A stretch of 5,557 nucleotides of DNA from Desulfococcus sp. (GTDB taxonomy: Bacteria > Desulfobacterota > Desulfobacteria > Desulfobacterales > Desulfosalsimonadaceae): assembly GCA_024641805.1 (NCBI GenBank), contig JAHECJ010000187.1:1-5557 (forward strand), written 5' to 3'. A program made the position numbers and the translations under genes. Under the pieces are notes generated by a model that searched no databases, was not told the origin of the DNA, and saw only the letters and a list, made by a program, of their open reading frames with translations. Positions 1 through 5,557 of the stretch are shown one piece after another. The first letter of the stretch is position 1. Each line of letters opens with the position of its first letter.

Positions 1-547
1 ATTCCGGTTTTCGGCTGATCTCCCGGCCACGGACATACGGCACCACACAGTAGGTGCAGTAATTTTCACACCCCCGCATGATGGTGACAAAACCGGTCAC
101 CTCTTTTTGGGGCGCAATCGCAATACCGGATGGCACGTTTTCGTGAATTTTTTCATTCATCTCAATTTCAACAAGGGATTGCGGATAGTCCTCTATCTTT
201 TGAAGTAATTCCGGCAATCGATTAATGGCGTGGGTCCCTAAAACAATATCGACCTGGGGAAACCGATCAATCAGTTTTACACCCTGCTGCTGGGCCACAC
301 ACCCGGCAACAACTACTTTCAACCCACCTTTCTTTTTTTTCAATGCACTCAGCCGGCCGAGAAAACTGTATACTTTTTGAACCGCTTTTTCCCTGATGGC
401 ACATGTATTCACAATAATCAAATCGGCATCAGAAAATGTATCAACCGATTGATAATTATTTTGCTTTAAGACTCTGGCCATCTGGCTGGAATCGTAAACA
501 TTCATCTGGCATCCGATGGTATTAATATAGACATTTTTTTTATTCAT
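1..547 (-). CDS. miaB: MiaB, tRNA-2-methylthio-N6-dimethylallyladenosine synthase (N-terminal part; 3' end outside window)
   Basis: This is a radical-SAM methylthiotransferase. The family adds a methylthio group to C2 of i6A at position 37 of tRNAs reading UNN codons, using two [4Fe-4S] clusters. About 182 residues are visible. The N-terminal UPF0004 domain has its three cluster cysteines at residues 13 (IGCQMN), 49 (NTCAIRE) and 83 (AGCVAQ), matching the spacing in E. coli MiaB. The radical-SAM CxxxCxxC motif is at 160-167 (RGCENYCTYC), followed by VVPYVRGREISR, which is diagnostic of MiaB rather than MtaB or RimO. The rest of the radical-SAM core and the TRAM domain lie beyond the left edge. 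The ATG at 547-545 overlaps the stop of the upstream small gene as ATGA, so translation is probably coupled; only a weak AAAGAA lies upstream. No broken residues are seen, and the truncation is only the window boundary. Confidence 0.96.
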   Translation of the reverse strand, partial: MNKKNVYINTIGCQMNVYDSSQMARVLKQNNYQSVDTFSDADLIIVNTCAIREKAVQKVYSFLGRLSALKKKKGGLKVVVAGCVAQQQGVKLIDRFPQVDIVLGTHAINRLPELLQKIEDYPQSLVEIEMNEKIHENVPSGIAIAPQKEVTGFVTIMRGCENYCTYCVVPYVRGREISRKPE

Positions 548-834
548 ATTTCATTCTTTTTTAACCCAGCGCAATCGTTGATTTCGCTGAACGGTTCAAT
601 TAACATTTCTTTTCTTAATTCTTTCAGCACATCATCGACATCCGTTTCACAACCTGGTGCGATATGCAGTTTGATAATAGAAGCCTGTCGGTCAATGGTT
701 TCAACAACCGCGATGCCGTCATACGCCTCAAAAATGAATTTTACAAATCCGACCGATTTTTTCTCTATAGAATATAATTTGCCGATGGTTTTCAAAAAAT
801 CACCACTTATAAAGGATTTGTCAAAACATATCAT
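544..834 (-). CDS. DUF4911-like small protein upstream of miaB
   Basis: This is a 96-residue soluble protein with no signal peptide or membrane segment. The central stretch, about residues 28-75, contains VGFVKFIFEAYDGIAVVETID, then an IIKLHIAPGCETDVDDVLKEL segment. This resembles what I remember of DUF4911 (short proteins of Desulfobacterota and Firmicutes, often beside miaB): a strand-helix-strand core with an EAYxGIAVVxTxD signature. No function is known to me. The gene shares an ATGA stop/start overlap with miaB, so the two are very likely co-transcribed and translationally coupled, which suggests a link to tRNA modification or to MiaB itself (inference). The ATG at 834-832 has no recognisable Shine-Dalgarno sequence, and there is no in-frame ATG, GTG or TTG upstream before a stop at 873-871. 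The gene may therefore be leaderless or weakly initiated. The overlapping plus-strand reading frame is a shadow. Existence of the gene is fairly sure; the family name is less so. Confidence 0.75.
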   Translation of the reverse strand: MICFDKSFISGDFLKTIGKLYSIEKKSVGFVKFIFEAYDGIAVVETIDRQASIIKLHIAPGCETDVDDVLKELRKEMLIEPFSEINDCAGLKKNEI

Positions 835-847
835 CCGGGTTTTTATT

Positions 848-877
848 TTGACAATAAAAACTTCCGGCCGTCATACC
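848..877 (+). promoter_or_regulatory. possible promoter for recJ in the divergent miaB/recJ intergenic region
   Basis: A perfect -35 hexamer TTGACA lies at 848-853. The only candidate -10 at a usual distance is CATACC at 872-877 (18-nt spacer), a poor match to TATAAT. Position and direction fit transcription of recJ, and the leftward DUF4911/miaB promoter must also lie in this short region. The weak -10 means this is only a suggestion. Confidence 0.25.
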
Positions 878-1003
878 GAAGAAACTTTTTTAACACAAGT
901 AATATAGGAACAATATCCGACGAATAAGAAAAGGCCTGTCAGTTTGTTAAATTTTAATAAAATATCATTGTTTCAAAATGCGGTATACGTTATATGCCCT
1001 CAT

Positions 1004-2719
1004 ATGAAAAAAAAAATGGAAATTCTCAGCCCCGATAAAGCGACTGTCCGTCAAATACAAGACCGGACAGGCTGCCACCCGGTAACCGCTCAAATTCTGG
1101 CAAACCGGGGGATCTCGTCTGAAAAATCAATTTCCGAATTTTATAATCCATCATTGGGCCACATTCAATCATTTGAAAACCTGATTGATATCGAGAAGGC
1201 CGTACATCGAATCAGCCATGCCATTCTTAAAAATGAAAAAATACTGGTATATGGCGATTACGACGTTGACGGGATTACTTCCACGACCATTTTATATGAA
1301 TTTTTACTATCAACCGGCGCTGACGTCGCTTATTACATCCCCCATCGCATTGAAGAGGGATATGGCCTGAATGTCTACCAAATTGAACAGGTTGTGATTC
1401 CCGGAAGATTTAATCTTGTTATCACTATTGACTGCGGGTCCGCCAGCCATGATGCAGTTGATAAAGCGAATGATTGCGGAATCGACATCATTGTCACGGA
1501 TCACCATACAATTGGTGACTCAATTCCAAATGCGGTTGCGGTTGTCAACCCGAAAAGAGATGATTGTCCTTCTCAATCTTCCTATCTCGCCGGTGTCGGG
1601 GTTGCTTTCTGCCTGTTAATACGTCTGCGTAAACATCTGAGAGAAATTAATTTCTGGGGGAAAAGACAGGAGCCCAATCTAAAAGACTTCTGCGACCTTG
1701 TTGCACTTGGAACGATTGCAGATATTGTGCCGCTGGTCAGAGAAAACCGAATAATGACAAAAGCAGGACTGGAAGTCATCAATACCAACCCTCGCCCCGG
1801 TCTTGCAGCATTGATCAGATTCAGCGGCATCAATAAACCATTGATTGATGCTGAGGACATCGCATATAAATTAAGCCCTCGTTTAAATGCGTCGGGTCGC
1901 ATGGATCATGCCAAAATCGCTGTCAGACTTTTAAGTACCAAAAACCCTGACGAAGCAAATAAAATAGCAAAGACCCTGAACACCATGAATACCCAGCGTC
2001 AGGAAGTGGAGCAGAAAATCTTACAGCTCATCCTTATGTACTTTAATGAAGAACCGGGACATATCAACAAAAACGCAATCATACTCGGAAACCAAAGCTG
2101 GCATGAAGGGGTTCTGGGTATTGTCGCCTCCAAACTGGTGGATAAGTTCTACCGGCCCGTTGTCTTAATATCGTTTAAGGATGGGATCGGCAAAGGTTCC
2201 GCCCGCAGTATCCCCGGGATCAACTTGTATGATGCCCTCTGCCAGTGCTCAGGGTATTTGGAAGGGTTTGGCGGACATTCCCTGGCCGCAGGACTGCGAA
2301 TAAAAAAAGAAAACCTGAAAGGTTTTCAAGACCAGTTTGAAAAATCTATTGCGGCCATGGCTTCGGATCAGGCCATGATCCCCAATCTGCGAATCGACTG
2401 CCGGCTCGATTTTGACATGATCTCTGATCGACTAATTGATGAGCTTAATCTGCTTCAGCCGTTTGGACAGGATAATCCGGAGCCTCTGTTTTGTGCAGAA
2501 AACGTCGTGGTAAAGTATTCAAAAATCATCGGTAAAAATCATCGCCGGTTTTCTTTCATGCAGAGCAACTCCAGATCAGATAAAGCCATCAATGCCATCT
2601 GGTTCAATGTTAGCGAAGACAATATTTATAAACAGCATTTTGATAAAATAGCATTTAAACTGCGCTGGAATCACTGGAACGGCAAAAAGAGCGTTCAGGC
2701 CATTGTGGAAGAATTGTAA
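1004..2719 (+). CDS. recJ: RecJ, single-stranded-DNA-specific 5'-3' exonuclease
   Basis: RecJ is a cytoplasmic DHH-superfamily nuclease that degrades ssDNA 5'-3' in RecF-pathway recombination, mismatch repair and base-excision repair, using Mn2+/Mg2+. From the ATG at 1004 the protein has 571 residues, very close to E. coli RecJ (577). Motifs in order are DYDVDG at 85-90 (motif I), TIDCG at 141-145 (motif II), the namesake DHH at 166-168, ALGTIAD ending at Asp240 (motif IV), PRLNASGR at 292-299, and GFGGH with the DHHA1 GGH at 423-425. The C-terminal ~120 residues match the OB-fold region (LLQPFGQDNPEPLF). All catalytic residues seem present. Start choice: a TTG at 944 is in frame and has AAGG 9 nt upstream (931-934), but it would add 20 residues unlike RecJ N-termini. 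ATG 1004 or 1016 fits the family better, although neither has a clear ribosome binding site. No hairpin terminator is visible after the stop. Confidence 0.96.
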   Translation: MKKKMEILSPDKATVRQIQDRTGCHPVTAQILANRGISSEKSISEFYNPSLGHIQSFENLIDIEKAVHRISHAILKNEKILVYGDYDVDGITSTTILYEFLLSTGADVAYYIPHRIEEGYGLNVYQIEQVVIPGRFNLVITIDCGSASHDAVDKANDCGIDIIVTDHHTIGDSIPNAVAVVNPKRDDCPSQSSYLAGVGVAFCLLIRLRKHLREINFWGKRQEPNLKDFCDLVALGTIADIVPLVRENRIMTKAGLEVINTNPRPGLAALIRFSGINKPLIDAEDIAYKLSPRLNASGRMDHAKIAVRLLSTKNPDEANKIAKTLNTMNTQRQEVEQKILQLILMYFNEEPGHINKNAIILGNQSWHEGVLGIVASKLVDKFYRPVVLISFKDGIGKGSARSIPGINLYDALCQCSGYLEGFGGHSLAAGLRIKKENLKGFQDQFEKSIAAMASDQAMIPNLRIDCRLDFDMISDRLIDELNLLQPFGQDNPEPLFCAENVVVKYSKIIGKNHRRFSFMQSNSRSDKAINAIWFNVSEDNIYKQHFDKIAFKLRWNHWNGKKSVQAIVEEL

Positions 2720-2758
2720 ATATCGATTCCATGACTTTTTACTTGAAATCATGATTTG

Positions 2759-2786
2759 TTGAGATTAATATTTTTTAAATTATAAA
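2759..2786 (+). promoter_or_regulatory. sigma-70-like promoter for the hypothetical/RNase Z-like gene pair
   Basis: TTGAGA at 2759-2764 (5 of 6 to TTGACA) and TATAAA at 2781-2786 (5 of 6 to TATAAT) are separated by 16 nt in very AT-rich DNA. Transcription would start near 2793 and give a leader of about 35 nt. That leader carries AAGGGA at 2814-2819, 8 nt before the ATG at 2828. The site suggests the gene pair is transcribed independently of recJ, though read-through from recJ is possible because no terminator is seen. Confidence 0.5.
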
Positions 2787-2827
2787 TTTAACAGCTTTTA
2801 TCGCATTTAATAAAAGGGAAAATCCCA

Positions 2828-3253
2828 ATGTCAAAAAAATTTCGTCCAAGCAACCTTGGTGAATCCAAAATCATCTCTAAAATCGCGTCCTCAACTGAAT
2901 ATGAACGCAGAAAATCGATTAATGCCGTCGCTGAAAAACCTGAGGAACTAAGCAATCATATTGCTATGAAACTGGTTGAAAGCGAACTGGTGGAGACCAC
3001 CAATAAAAATTCCATGGAAGAACAGATTACCCATTGCCTTGAAAAGCTGATACATGCCGATGATTTTGATATTGATTATCAAATCGCCCCTTTTCGGAAT
3101 CTTGTTTCAAACCCGAATATTGTCAGCATTTATGTAACCGCCTTTGTAATCGAAAAACTGATCGACCACAAAGACACCGTTGATATTTACGGATCTGATG
3201 AGGAAATCTACGCCTGCATCCACAAGCAGGTGAATAAATTCATGTCCCAATAA
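2828..3253 (+). CDS. conserved-looking hypothetical protein coupled to the RNase Z-like gene
   Basis: I do not recognise this 141-residue protein. It has no signal peptide, transmembrane segment, cysteine cluster or known catalytic motif, and looks cytoplasmic. It appears bipartite. The N-terminal ~45 residues are basic, polar and probably flexible (MSKKFRPSNLGESK, then a lysine/serine/glutamate-rich stretch). The second part, about residues 60-140, looks folded and acidic, with HADDFDIDYQIAPFRNLVSNPN, a predicted helix VSIYVTAFVIEKLIDH, then DTVDIYGSDEEIYACIHKQV. A good Shine-Dalgarno (AAGGGA, 8 nt spacing) supports the ATG. Its TAA stop shares one base with the ATG of the next gene (TAATG), implying translational coupling and perhaps a stoichiometric or functional link with the RNase Z-like enzyme (inference). 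Codon use and composition resemble the neighbours, so recent transfer is not suggested. A role in RNA metabolism is only guilt by association. Confidence 0.85.
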   Translation: MSKKFRPSNLGESKIISKIASSTEYERRKSINAVAEKPEELSNHIAMKLVESELVETTNKNSMEEQITHCLEKLIHADDFDIDYQIAPFRNLVSNPNIVSIYVTAFVIEKLIDHKDTVDIYGSDEEIYACIHKQVNKFMSQ

Positions 3254-4275
3254 TGCCGCCATCTTTTAAACCCTTCCTGATAAATGATTCTTCCGGTGAC
3301 CCGGGATTATTTGTATCATTCTCATTTCATAACCGGGCAATTGTTTTTGATCTGGGAGATATTTACCGCCTGCCTTCCCGGGAAATCCTGAAAATCAGTC
3401 ATATTTTCATTTCCCACACCCACATGGACCATTTCGCCGGATTTGACCGCCTGCTGCGGATTATTCTCGGCCGTGAGAAAACACTTCATTTATATGGTCC
3501 CGAGGGTTTTTTAGAAAATATCGAAGGGAAACTATCCGGATATTCCTGGAATCTGGTAAAGAAATTTTCCAATCAGTTGATTATCCACGCCACTGAAATA
3601 ACCAAAGACACCCTCTCCTCTCAGAAATATATTTGCCAAAACGGGTTTAAACCTGCCTGCAAACCTATCATTCATCCGTTTTTCGGGAATATATTACATG
3701 ACGAAACGGCCCTGTCAGTGAACGCTTCCATTTTGAACCATGGAATTCCAAGCATCGGTTATTCACTGAAGGAAAAATTCAGAATTAATATCAGAAAAGA
3801 AGTTTTAGAGATGCTCGGGCTGATTCCCGGACCATGGCTTTATCAGTTTAAACAGGCCATTTTTGACCAATGCGATCCTGAATCAATACTTGAAGTCCCA
3901 TGTAAGGAAGGATATATAACAACCTTTAAAGACTATAAATTCGAAGATCTTGTTCGCCAGCTTACAATTATATCGGAAGGGCAGAAAATCGCTTATGTGG
4001 CTGATGCGGCATATACCCCATCCAATGTCGAAAAGATGATTGGTTTGGCCGAAAACGCAGACCATCTGTTTATTGAATCCGCTTTTCTGGAAAAAGACAG
4101 AGACCATGCAAAAGCGAAACATCATTTAACTGCATTACAGGCAGGCGAAATAGCTGGCAGGGCAAACGTCAAACGATTTACATTATTTCATTTTTCGCCT
4201 CGTTATAAGGAGGCGAAACAAATATTCTATGATGAAGCCATGGCGGCTTATCAGAAAAGCAATTTCGGGGTTTGA
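3253..4275 (+). CDS. ribonuclease Z-like metallo-beta-lactamase-fold hydrolase
   Basis: This 340-residue MBL-fold protein has the set of metal ligands expected of tRNase Z (elaC/rnz), which removes the 3' trailer of pre-tRNAs. Visible motifs are SHTHMDH with His55, His57, Asp59 and His60; NHGIPSIGY with His163; VADAAYT with Asp251; KHHLTALQAGEIA with His290/291; and LFHFSPRY with His313. The GLIPGPWLYQFKQ stretch near 189-201 sits where bacterial RNase Z has its GP-rich flexible arm (exosite) for tRNA. Differences from textbook RNase Z are HTHMDH in place of HxHGDH, and FAGFDRLLRIIL in place of the usual GLPGLL. It may therefore be a divergent RNase Z subfamily or a related phosphodiesterase, so I give no gene symbol. 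The start overlaps the stop of the preceding gene by one base and has no strong Shine-Dalgarno of its own. It is slightly longer than typical bacterial RNase Z (about 305-320 residues). Confidence 0.9.
   Translation: MPPSFKPFLINDSSGDPGLFVSFSFHNRAIVFDLGDIYRLPSREILKISHIFISHTHMDHFAGFDRLLRIILGREKTLHLYGPEGFLENIEGKLSGYSWNLVKKFSNQLIIHATEITKDTLSSQKYICQNGFKPACKPIIHPFFGNILHDETALSVNASILNHGIPSIGYSLKEKFRINIRKEVLEMLGLIPGPWLYQFKQAIFDQCDPESILEVPCKEGYITTFKDYKFEDLVRQLTIISEGQKIAYVADAAYTPSNVEKMIGLAENADHLFIESAFLEKDRDHAKAKHHLTALQAGEIAGRANVKRFTLFHFSPRYKEAKQIFYDEAMAAYQKSNFGV
4193..4218. repeat. 9-bp perfect inverted repeat inside the 3' end of the RNase Z-like gene
   Basis: TTTCGCCTC at 4193-4201 and GAGGCGAAA at 4210-4218 are perfect complements around an 8-nt loop. 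In the plus-strand transcript this stem would partly pair a strong Shine-Dalgarno-like AAGGAGG (4207-4213). Neither strand has a U-tract directly after the stem, so it is not a standard terminator. It encodes part of the conserved FSPRYKEAK segment and may be coincidental. Confidence 0.6.
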
Positions 4276-4305
4276 AAAAAGGTCCGACTAAAAAATCACG
4301 TCCGG
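4275..4305 (-). terminator. weak candidate terminator of the TetR-family gene
   Basis: Read on the minus strand, CCGGAC (4305-4300, in the last codons of the tetR-type gene) can pair with GTCGG (4288-4284) with one bulged G. The loop is about 11 nt and holds the stop codon. After a further ACC comes a run of six T (4280-4275). The stem is short and bulged, so termination would be inefficient. It falls in the 20-bp gap between convergent genes, where a terminator is expected. Confidence 0.3.
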
Positions 4306-4910
4306 TCAAGCGCCTCCAACGACCCCTGCCGCATGATAATGAGTGCCAGTTTATGAATCGCTTTTCGTTTTTCTTCAGCCGTTCTGCCGGGATAATTGCG
4401 GAAGGTTAACACAACACCGGCCAGGGATGCAAAGAACGCCTGAGTATTTAATCGCAGGTTTCCGGCATCATCGGTATGTTTTACGACATTGTCAAACATG
4501 TTAAGAAAATAACGCTGAACACCGTTAAATTTCTTTAAGGCCTGGGGTTTCCTTTCTCCCTTGATCATGAAATGGCACATCATCTGAAACGTCGCTTCAT
4601 TGTCAATCATGTAGTCAACCACTGCCAGAGTGATGGTTTCCATGTTGTCGCCATTTTTTAACCGTTGCTGTAATAATTTTTCGATCGTATTGATGTCCTG
4701 CATCAAGGCTTCGACAAAAAGATCATCCTGACTGGGAAAATATCTGTAGATCGATGCCGCGGAAACTCCGGCTTTGACGGCAATATCGCGCATACCGATT
4801 TCATGAAACGATTTTTCTTCAAAAAGTTCCATGGCCGCATTGATTATCAGCTGTTTACGGACTTCACGTTCATCTTCCCGTAATTGTTTGAATGTGGATT
4901 TTTCCTGCAA
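4296..4910 (-). CDS. TetR/AcrR-family transcriptional regulator
   Basis: This 204-residue cytoplasmic DNA-binding protein is a likely ligand-responsive repressor. The N-terminal TetR_N domain covers about residues 18-65: RKQLIINAAMELFEEKSFHEIGMRDIAVKAGVSAASIYRYFPSQDDLF, with the helix-turn-helix at roughly 40-60 and the family's IYRYFPSQDDL ending. The all-helical C-terminal half, about 70-204, is the ligand-binding and dimerisation part; it is too variable for me to name the ligand, though the style is like AcrR/FadR-type regulators. The TTG start at 4910-4908 is supported by a consensus GGAGG (4923-4919) 8 nt upstream. The gene converges on the RNase Z-like gene with a 20-bp gap. It has no adjacent efflux, fatty-acid or transporter gene inside the window, so its target is unknown. 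Imperfect palindromes upstream (4985-5000 and 5029-5048) suggest autoregulation. No damage to the domain is seen. Confidence 0.93.
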   Translation of the reverse strand: MQEKSTFKQLREDEREVRKQLIINAAMELFEEKSFHEIGMRDIAVKAGVSAASIYRYFPSQDDLFVEALMQDINTIEKLLQQRLKNGDNMETITLAVVDYMIDNEATFQMMCHFMIKGERKPQALKKFNGVQRYFLNMFDNVVKHTDDAGNLRLNTQAFFASLAGVVLTFRNYPGRTAEEKRKAIHKLALIIMRQGSLEALDRT

Positions 4911-4984
4911 TCTCCGTTCCTCCAGAAATTTTAATATACAAAAGAAAATCTGATCTATACGTTTAATTAAATTTTGTTATCACA

Positions 4985-5000
4985 GTTTAGTAGAGTAAAC
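4985..5000. promoter_or_regulatory. candidate TetR-type operator, imperfect palindrome
   Basis: GTTTAGTAGAGTAAAC has arms GTTTA and TAAAC around a 6-nt centre; 12 of 16 positions are symmetrical. Its size fits TetR-family half-sites, and it lies 75-90 bp upstream of the regulator's start codon in the only sizeable gap beside it. This supports autorepression, but AT-rich palindromes of this length also arise by chance. Confidence 0.35.
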
Positions 5001-5028
5001 AATGTTTTTTTGCCAAATTCCAGCGATT

Positions 5029-5048
5029 TGAATTCTTCAAGAAATTCA
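5029..5048. promoter_or_regulatory. second imperfect palindrome upstream of the TetR-family gene
   Basis: Arms TGAATT (5029-5034) and AATTCA (5043-5048) flank an 8-nt centre; a shorter alternative symmetry, TTCTT-C-AAGAA, is nested within it. It could be another operator site or a regulatory half of the promoter region. It does not share an obvious half-site with the palindrome at 4985-5000, which weakens the case that one protein binds both. Confidence 0.25.
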
Positions 5049-5172
5049 GTATTTTTAAATAATGGGAAAGCGTTTGACGTTGGGATCGACAAAAAGGGTT
5101 TTAATAAATCATTCTGCAACGGACTTCAAGATTAAACTAAAAAATTTTATAATCTAAAGCAACTGGCTTACC

Positions 5173-5557
5173 TTATTCAGGATAGCGGTTATTAATTTCG
5201 ACAAATTCATCAATATTTTTGAGAAATATATCCACCAGGGTCGGGTCAAATCGAGAGCCGCGCTGGTCAGTGATCAATTGGAGAACCCGGGTGATGCCCC
5301 ACTTTTCTTTATAAATCCGCCAATGGGTCAAAGAGTCAAACACATCCGCCAGTCCTGTGATCCTGCCGAAAATGTGAATTTCTTCACCTTTAAGCCCCTG
5401 CGGATATCCGCCCCCGTCCCAATGTTCGTGGTGCTGCTGAGCAACAATGGCTGCAGCCTGCATAATTCGACGGTTGGAATTTTTAAAAATATCATAGCCG
5501 ATGGACGTATGGGGTTTAATTTTTTCAAACTCTTCCGGGGTCAGTTTGCCGGGTTTG
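5173..5557 (-). CDS. HD-GYP domain protein, probable cyclic-di-GMP phosphodiesterase (C-terminal part; 5' end outside window)
   Basis: The reading frame is open from the right edge and gives 127 visible residues ending in a TAA at 5175-5173. HD-GYP proteins hydrolyse c-di-GMP to pGpG/GMP at a bi- or trinuclear metal site. Visible family motifs are KPGKLTPEEFEKIKPH (His16 of the visible part being a metal ligand position), QQHHEHWDGGGYPQGLKGEEI (His42/His43 ligands and the GYP motif at 50-52), GRITGLADVFDSL (the metal-binding Asp), and the final RFDPTLVDIFL. The HD pair itself and any sensory or receiver domain lie upstream, outside the window. One departure from consensus is THWRIYKEKWG, where most members have a Ts-x-RPYK-x-a/w pattern. 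An internal ATG at 5463 is not the start, because the domain continues upstream. No clear terminator follows the stop; only a weak AT-only hairpin lies at 5129-5155. Confidence 0.92.
   Translation of the reverse strand, partial: KPGKLTPEEFEKIKPHTSIGYDIFKNSNRRIMQAAAIVAQQHHEHWDGGGYPQGLKGEEIHIFGRITGLADVFDSLTHWRIYKEKWGITRVLQLITDQRGSRFDPTLVDIFLKNIDEFVEINNRYPE

Noticed and set aside
578..907. Plus-strand 109-codon open frame
   Set aside because: It is antisense to the DUF4911-like gene, lacks a ribosome binding site, and its translation is low-complexity and serine-rich, typical of a shadow frame.
1185..1902. Several 61-106-codon frames inside recJ on both strands
   Set aside because: They lie wholly within the well-supported recJ frame and show no domain-like sequence.
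2747..2756. Perfect 10-bp palindrome AATCATGATT after recJ
   Set aside because: It has no loop or U-tract and lies in AT-rich spacer; it is too short to call an operator.
3883..4125. Minus-strand 80-codon frame inside the RNase Z-like gene
   Set aside because: It is antisense to conserved hydrolase motifs and has no supporting start signal.
5129..5155. AGATTA/TAATCT inverted repeat as a terminator of the HD-GYP gene
   Set aside because: The stem is only 6 bp and AT-rich, the loop is long, and no U-tract follows on the minus strand.
5062..5157. 31-codon plus-strand frame (MGKRLTLGSTKRV...) in the gap before the HD-GYP gene
   Set aside because: No Shine-Dalgarno precedes it, the upstream TTGACG (5074-5079) lies inside the frame itself, and a chance frame of this length is expected.
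5328..5528. Minus-strand 66-codon frame near the right edge
   Set aside because: It overlaps the HD-GYP coding sequence in another frame; the HD-GYP frame carries the conserved motifs.

Overview
This is a compact, moderately AT-rich stretch of a bacterial chromosome. It is mostly housekeeping nucleic-acid metabolism, followed by two regulatory or signalling genes. Gene content and protein style fit a Gram-negative anaerobe of the Desulfobacterota (former deltaproteobacterial sulfate reducers, Desulfobacter/Desulfosarcina-like). This rests on a DUF4911-like small gene immediately upstream of miaB and on the flavour of the RecJ and MBL-fold proteins. It is an inference from remembered family patterns, not from a database search. 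I see no RNA genes, insertion sequences, CRISPR arrays, prophage or attachment sites.

Layout. Positions 1-834, minus strand: the 5' part of miaB (tRNA ms2i6A37 methylthiotransferase, running off the left edge), preceded by and overlapping a 96-aa DUF4911-like gene. Positions 835-1003: a short divergent control region. Positions 1004-2719, plus strand: recJ (single-strand-specific 5'-3' exonuclease). Positions 2720-2827: an AT-rich gap with a reasonable sigma-70-like promoter. Positions 2828-4275, plus strand: a two-gene unit with a 1-nt stop/start overlap, made of an unrecognised 141-aa protein and a ribonuclease Z-like metallo-beta-lactamase-fold hydrolase. Positions 4296-4910, minus strand: a TetR/AcrR-family repressor convergent with that unit, with a strong ribosome binding site at a TTG start. 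Positions 4911-5172: a 262-nt gap with two imperfect palindromes that are candidate operators and no convincing gene. Positions 5173-5557, minus strand: the C-terminal part of an HD-GYP cyclic-di-GMP phosphodiesterase that runs off the right edge.

How the genes fit together. Two genes point to tRNA maturation (MiaB for anticodon-loop modification, the RNase Z-like enzyme for 3'-end processing) and RecJ to recombination and repair. They lie in divergent or separately promoted units, so a single pathway is not implied. The least explained parts are the 141-aa protein coupled to the RNase Z-like enzyme, the DUF4911-like partner of MiaB, and the target of the TetR regulator. I found no clear evidence of a new multi-gene system in this window.
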